Positions 58,670 to 64,000 of a stretch of DNA of 64,000 nucleotides are shown here, one piece after another. Within the stretch, counting starts at the first letter, position 1; every line of letters begins with the position of its first letter. The translations under genes were made by a program, and so were the position numbers. Under the pieces are notes generated by a model. That model saw only the letters and a program-made list of their open reading frames with translations. It searched no databases and had not been told where the DNA came from. This DNA is from Smallanthus sonchifolius (taxonomy: Eukaryota; Streptophyta; Magnoliopsida; Asterales; Asteraceae): assembly GCA_023525975.1 (NCBI GenBank), contig CM042038.1, forward strand, positions 12,471,272 to 12,535,271. The letters run 5' to 3'.

Positions 58670-59224
58670 AAGTGTTGGAACCTGGTTGGAAGGAAGTAGC
58701 AGCTTGTTTTTACATGTTTGTTTCAGGTATGTACGATGTAGGACTATGTAATATGTCGGTATGGGTAATCAATCAAAACTGGTCTGGTCTTTATGTTTTG
58801 AACTTAATTGGTATAGGTAATATTTGGATATAGTATATAGATGCTAGTTTTTATTTTTATTAAGCAGGTGGTTTCATTCTTAGTGGCTGTTTGGTAAATT
58901 CTGAATCAGTAAGTGTTGAACCATTAAGAGGTCTGAATGGGTAAGAGACTCTGAACCAGTTAGGTGCTGAACCAATAAGAGCTGTTTGGTTGGACATCTG
59001 AATGACTATGCAGAATGACTACTTTACCCCTTTTAACTATTCTGTGCTGAATGAAATGTATCTGTTTGGTCAGTGCTCTGAATAACTATACTGAATGATG
59101 GATAATTATAAAAAGAGAATTCAAAACATCATAGAAAATTCAAATTAGACATAAATCTTTCAAAATCCATGAAAACACATACTAAAATCCAAATACAATT
59201 AATACTTTGCGTACAATTTTAATT

Positions 59225-60503
59225 TTAATCATTTGAAACTAATTGATTAGCTATCTGGTCACGCAAACTATTCATATAGTCAATGCCCTGTGAACCCCAT
59301 TCTATGTCGTGAACAAACTCGCCATCACTTTCTCCACCTTGTATTTCAGAAAACAAAGTGTTTTCATTGTAATCCATAAATAATTGATCATAAATATTGC
59401 ATTTCCTTATAAAATTATGGACGGCGAAACAAGCAATCACTATGTCTCTTTGTTTTGGAAAAGAAAAGGGAGCTATTTGCTTTAGAATTGGAAATCTCGC
59501 CTCCAAAACACCATATGAGCGCTCAATAACATTTCTGAGTTGTGCGTGAGCATGATAGAGTTTTTCTTCCTTAGTTAACGCACGTTGTCGTCGAAAATCG
59601 GCTAACCAATACCTTGTATTACGGTAAGGAGTCATAAATCCACGAGTGTTGGTGTATGCAACGTCGCAAAGGTAATATTTATCTGTAAGCGTTAGTGTCA
59701 AAAAAAATTACATAAAAAACATATAATGTATTTAATAATCAAAGCTAAAGAATGATTAAAAACCTGTTAGGGGGAAAGGAAAGCCGGACGTCTGGTTAAA
59801 TGCAACTTCTTTTAAAACACGCGAATCATGTGCAATGCCCTATCATCCCGCCCATACAAAAGTGAATATCATATCAAAATCACAAATTGCTAAAACATTT
59901 TGAATGCGTTCACCTTTTCCTCTTCCCCTGTAACGGGTCTGTTGATCAGCAGCAACGACTGCATGTACAAGAGTTCCATCTAATGCACCTATTGGTCCAG
60001 GAAATATTTGTTTTAACTTCCTGTGTCGTTATGTGGTATTTGCGATTGCATTGGAAGATGTTGGAACTATAACTTCTCTTGCGAAGTTCATCATTGCATT
60101 TAGGACCTCATGAAAACATCTATGAATCATTTCTGTAGAGTGTTGAAACCTTCATTTAACCATACGAAAACGTTCATTATGTCCTATGACAATAAAGCAT
60201 AGCCAACTTTTCTTCAAAGCTTATTGACCTACTACTTTGCAACCAATTTTTTTGTTTAAAATGATTGCACAATAGTACAAATGCATCACGCGAAATACGC
60301 ATCATCACATGACATTGTGTAGAAGATCCATGCAACAATTCTTGCGTATATGCATGACCGGTCAATGCCGAATTCATGTCTCTTATCCTTTCATTTCCTC
60401 TTAAGGCTAACCGTAGCCAATACCAACAAAGGAAAATGAAAACTATAATTTCATCGTCCGAATCCATAGGCTTCCTGTCATAAAATTTTACCAAAAAAAA
60501 CAT
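59225..60503 (-). pseudogene. Harbinger (HARBI1-like) transposase, broken
   Basis: DDE_Tnp_4-type transposase in three pieces. The N-terminal piece (60503 downward) reads DAFVLLCNHFKQKNWLQSS then shifts frame near 60190; a stop (TGA in place of Arg) follows IGHNERFRMVK near 60150. The catalytic core reads GALDGTLVHAVVAADQQT (first Asp codon about 59980), LCDVAYTNTRGF (second Asp about 59665) and LRNVIERSYGVLEARFP (Glu about 59524). So the catalytic triad is intact but the frame is not. It ends MNSLRDQIANQL. Sequence between 59760 and 59850 may include a small intron. Non-functional as read. Confidence 0.8.
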
Positions 60504-60645
60504 TCAAAAAATATCCATAACATAAAAATTTAACATGAATAATATAACATCTAAAAAATATCCATAACATAACATCAACAAAAAAAATATTCATAACATA
60601 GCATCCTAAAAAACATCCATAACATAACACCCACAAAATAAAAAA

Positions 60646-61097
60646 TCAAAACAATCCATACTTCGCTCCCGCATTCTTCACCCATGGCTCACAACTTTGA
60701 GGCTTAAGAAGTAACCACACTTTCCTAAGATCAACACTTTCACCAAAAAGCAAAAGCGTCGTTTGATATTTTGCATCAAGTTCTTCCCACCCCATTGTCT
60801 CCAACTTCGCTATGCATGCCTCCATATCATTAGAAACTTTGTATTTCTCAATCAACACTTTTGCCATCTTGTTAATATTGTCCCCAACTTCTATTAGCTT
60901 TGAATTTAAGGATTCTCTATCTTTTCGTTTCTCCCCTCTTTTTGTAGGCCTAACGGTGACTCCTTATTAACACTTGGAATCGGGGTGTCCATTCGAGTGA
61001 ATTCGATGTCCTCAATACCATTTAAAGTATTGTCCAACACTTCCTCGTAAGGATGAGGAAGTGTAAAATTCAAAGCCATTAGAAGTATAGCCCTCAA
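60646..61097 (-). pseudogene. Harbinger ORF2, Myb/SANT-like protein remnant
   Basis: The 3' piece reads CIAKLETMGWEELDAKYQT then LLLFGESVDLRKVWLLLKP, the C-terminal signature of plant L10-interacting-Myb-like proteins that partner PIF/Harbinger transposases. An upstream piece (61097-60906, LPHPYEEVLDNTLNGIED) is in another frame. The N-terminal Myb-like helices were not found intact. Confidence 0.6.
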
Positions 61098-62219
61098 ACA
61101 TTTGAATACAAAGTTCGAGGTAAGAAAGTTGCGCAGTTCTTAAGGCTTCTACATACTTGTTGGACTGTGTGGAAAAATATTATAAAATACTATAATATTC
61201 TTGAAATATAATAAGAACTATTATTTAGAAAAAAAATACCTTCATCTCTAGTCGTCATTCTTCGTCCGACAAGTTAAACATGTTTTTCACGGGATTATAA
61301 ACATCCGGTTTTGTTTTTAAGTTTTGTCCAAGATGAAAATTTTCTTTTTAAATAGTCATAGCGGTTCTTCATTTGTTTTTTATCCGCTATGAAATTGTGT
61401 TCTTTTTATTCCATATCTAAAAAAACAACCATGAAAACACAACGAATATGAAACCAATCAAGTAGATAAAAAATAATCTCACCTATGGCTTCCATTAAAA
61501 TTAAAACTAGATCTTTGATAAATTGTCAAAGCATTTTAGACCTATGCTTACAATTCGCAAGACAAGGGGTACAAGAAAACAAGATACTCTCACATATGGT
61601 TTCCATAAGATGACAAGTTACCAACTATCAAGCAGTCCAAACAATCTTTTTCCCATTCATCTCCTTCCAATATGAGTCAAACAATCTTTTTCCCATTCAT
61701 CTCCTTCCAATAAGAAATTAGGCAAAATCTAATAATCAAACAGAATCTAAATGCTATGCATCTTCTCTAAAATCAAATAAGGTTCGAACAAATCAAGAAG
61801 AAATTACAGAATCGGAGTCTAGGGTTCGAACAAATCAAGAATCCTCCAAATCGGAGACCTAGGGTTCGAACAAACTAGTGAAAAGGGAACATACCTTAGG
61901 GTCGAAGAGAAGGAGAATCAAGAGCGGTAGTAGCAGCGAAGAGAGTAGCAGCGAAGAGAGCAGTAGCGAGGAGAGGGAGAGACGAGCAGAGCAGCAACAG
62001 TAGCAATGAGAGGAAGAGACGAGCAACGTTCTTTTTTGGATGGGCAAAAGGGGGAAAAATTAGGTTATATTCCATTCAGACTCATATATTAGCTGACCCA
62101 TTCAGATCTGAATGGAGCCATTAAGATGGGGCTTTTTTGAACCAAACGTCCTAACCTCTGACCGATTTAGAGATGAGGTCTGAATGGAGCCATTCAGATG
62201 CAAACAAACAACCCATTAG

Positions 62220-62399
62220 ATCCCAAAAGTGGTGTTTTTACATGCATGAGCATCATCTTTGGTGGATTGGAAAGGTGTATATAATAACCTTTAATCATAT
62301 TCCACCGTGACTTTACTAACTAAACTTCAACGAGATCGGGATTAAACCAACAATTACCCTCTTAATCTTATAATGCTTTGGGCTTGTCATTACAATAAT
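62220..62399. other. Short spacer between the Harbinger element and copia debris
   Basis: No feature seen. Confidence 0.4.
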
Positions 62400-63075
62400 G
62401 TTGGTTCATTGTTCTCGTATCAGATTAGATTGGACTTCTCGTTTTTCCTTTCATTTTCGACATTCATTCACTTTGTGCGTGTCTGGGTACAGGTTCATTG
62501 CACCTATAGTATTTCACGTGCCTTTTGTCATGTTTGATATGTTCACCATTTTTGCCTTTTTCATACCACCGACCTCTACCCCGGTTATTCCAAACTTTCC
62601 TTGGTTAGAATTTCAACTACCACAATGCTCAAGTTTATGATGTTTGTTTTCTTTTTCATTTGCTTTGGTAAATAACAGTTTACCTGACACGTCTTCCTCC
62701 TTAGTTTGCTTCTTAGTTATTAAGGCCTTTAATCTTCCCACGACTTCTTGGAACGACATTGTGTTAAGATCAGCAAGCTGCTCAATTGTAGCAACTATCA
62801 ATATGGTGTCTAGTAATTTCCAAACCAGTCTTTTGTCATTTATTGTATGCCCTAGATTGATTGCTTATGGTGCAATCTCACTAATTTTCTCGGCTTAAAC
62901 ATCAAGTGACTCATTGACACCCACTTTTAGAGATTTAAAATCCGATTCGAGTGCTTGTAATCGTGACTTTTTAACCCTATCTGCTCCTATATGTTTAACC
63001 TTTATTGTATCTTAAATATCCTTGGCTGAAGTAAGGTTGGCAATTGCAAGACCATATTTTCAGGAATTGCTTAGT
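62400..63075 (-). pseudogene. Copia gag relic (UBN2 domain and zinc knuckle)
   Basis: On the minus strand, reading from 63075, fragments match Ty1/copia gag: IANLTSAKDI followed by a stop where Trp is expected, DRVKKSRLQALESDFKSLK, then IEQLADLNTMSFQEVVGRLK (62801 downward), and a decayed CCHC region (YYRCNEP) near 62500. Stops and shifts abolish function. Confidence 0.72.
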
Positions 63076-63098
63076 ATAGTAATCAAATTGCTTGGTTT

Positions 63099-63480
63099 TT
63101 GTTGGGTAAAAATAATAGAATGATATTATCGATTGAACGATCCTGATGAAAAACAGAGTTTTAGTGTCCGGCGACTCTCGCCCCTGAACATGGCAACATT
63201 ATGAGAGTGTCACCGTGTTGAATAGCGACACTTACTAGGGTTTCTTAGACAGTGGCGACTGGCTTGGGGAACAAGGCTTAGGGTCTATAAATAGGGCATT
63301 AGGTTGTCATTTGTAATTGTTGATTTTCTGTGAGCCACCACCCTGGGGGAGCTCACCCGGGATTAAGCTATGCAGTTTCTTTGTACAAAATCAATGAAAC
63401 TTATAGCTTTGGATCTTCTATATGTTTCTATTATCTTGTTTGATTGTTTGTTTGGCTCACACCCACCATCTTCTATTTCA
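63099..63480 (+). mobile_element. Possible LTR inserted beside the copia relic
   Basis: TGTTGGGTAA opens at 63099 exactly where gag-like sequence ends. A TATA box tctataaatagg lies near 63281, followed by a leader and caatgaaacttatagctt, all LTR-like and on the plus strand. The 3' end and a target duplication could not be found, so the boundary is a guess. Confidence 0.35.
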
Positions 63481-64000
63481 AGCTCTTTTCTATCAAAAAC
63501 GAGGCTGAAATCAAGATCAAGGGTTCCACGGTTGTTTTTTTACCGACTTCAGTTCCTTTTGTTTGTTCTACTGTCTTCCATATACCATGAAGACATGAAC
63601 GTTAAAGATTGCTCTTACCTTTACAACCCATATGGTATGATTAGTATAGTTGAGAACCGGGCATCGGAAAGTCACTGACATCCCTCTTTCATTTGTTGCC
63701 ACAATCTCTTTGTTTTTGTTCTTAGATGAATCCTCAACCATTAAACGTGTCTTCTTTTTTCAAGTATAGCCAACAGGTCAACACTGGATTTAATCAAACC
63801 TCTTCTAAACTGTTGTTGATTAATTTCTTCCTGGATCAGATTTCTGACCTCCTGTTACTTGTGTGAACTGAACAGTCTACTGGTTTTTTCGGTCTAACAC
63901 TTTTCTCTTAGATTAAAATTAAAATTTCTAATCTCATGTTTCTTCTTGTTTAACAATGATTTTTTTTATTTATTTTAAAAATACTCATTTTCAAATAAAT
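63481..64000. other. Right-edge DNA, no gene assigned
   Basis: The frame at 63370-63678 lacks family features and overlaps the putative LTR. Nothing firm to the window edge. Confidence 0.35.

Larger units (their letters stand above)
58883..62216 (-). mobile_element. PIF/Harbinger transposon, 3.3 kb, defective
   Basis: Inverted ends: left gtggctgtttggtaaatt, right (reverse complement) tgggttgtttgtttgcat, with ctgaatgg/ccattcag words just inside both. The trinucleotide TTA flanks both sides (58880-58882 and 62217-62219), the PIF/Harbinger target duplication. It encodes, on the minus strand, a DDE transposase remnant (60503-59225) and a Myb/SANT-like ORF remnant (about 61097-60646), the two-gene set of this superfamily. 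Confidence 0.8.

Overview
This is a window of plant nuclear DNA. Genes are intron-rich with GT-AG splice sites, the spacers are AT-rich, and every confident gene belongs to a land-plant family. Codon identity and the repeat families fit a eudicot, and I lean to the daisy family (Asteraceae). That placement is inference from resemblance and is not proven by the sequence.

Layout. About 1-13.6 kb is gene-poor: Helitron-like remnants, a 2.16 kb solo LTR with a perfect 5-bp target duplication, a MITE-like element, and a 1.5 kb Mutator-like element (MULE) with a perfect 9-bp target duplication. From 13.6 kb the host genes follow: a clade III SWEET sugar carrier (+), a PBS1-type receptor-like cytoplasmic kinase (-), an intronless EXO70C-like exocyst subunit (+), the large GYF-domain protein EXA1 (+), an acyl-activating-enzyme pseudogene (-) cut open by a MULE, a plastid P2-type glucose-6-phosphate dehydrogenase (-), an OTU-family deubiquitinase (+) and a plant-specific multi-membrane-span protein of the DUF7733 type (+). 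Between them lie a SINE with a 16-bp target duplication, a 554-bp solo LTR, copia integrase relics, a dead LINE, a rearranged Cassandra-like 5S-bearing TRIM, tandem Helitrons and, at 58.9-62.2 kb, a 3.3 kb PIF/Harbinger transposon with degraded transposase and Myb-like ORFs. The right end holds copia gag debris.

The host genes are not an operon or an obvious pathway cluster. PBS1 (immune kinase), EXO70 (exocytosis) and EXA1 (translation control, virus susceptibility) all touch immunity, but their proximity may be chance. Exon coordinates were read by hand from splice signals and reading-frame continuity. Total codon counts close exactly for SWEET (287 aa), PBS1 (446), EXA1 (1477), G6PD (596), OTU (351) and DUF7733 (266).

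Most notable: the AAE gene broken by four independent lesions including a MULE with about 85-bp inverted ends; a 66-nt in-frame intron-like segment in an EXA1 coding exon; a PBS1 that keeps the GDKSHVS cleavage loop but not the SEMPH motif; a Cassandra-like element with an inverted LTR end; a solo LTR carrying six 22-bp palindromes; and a perfect 32-bp inverted repeat at 24.6 kb.
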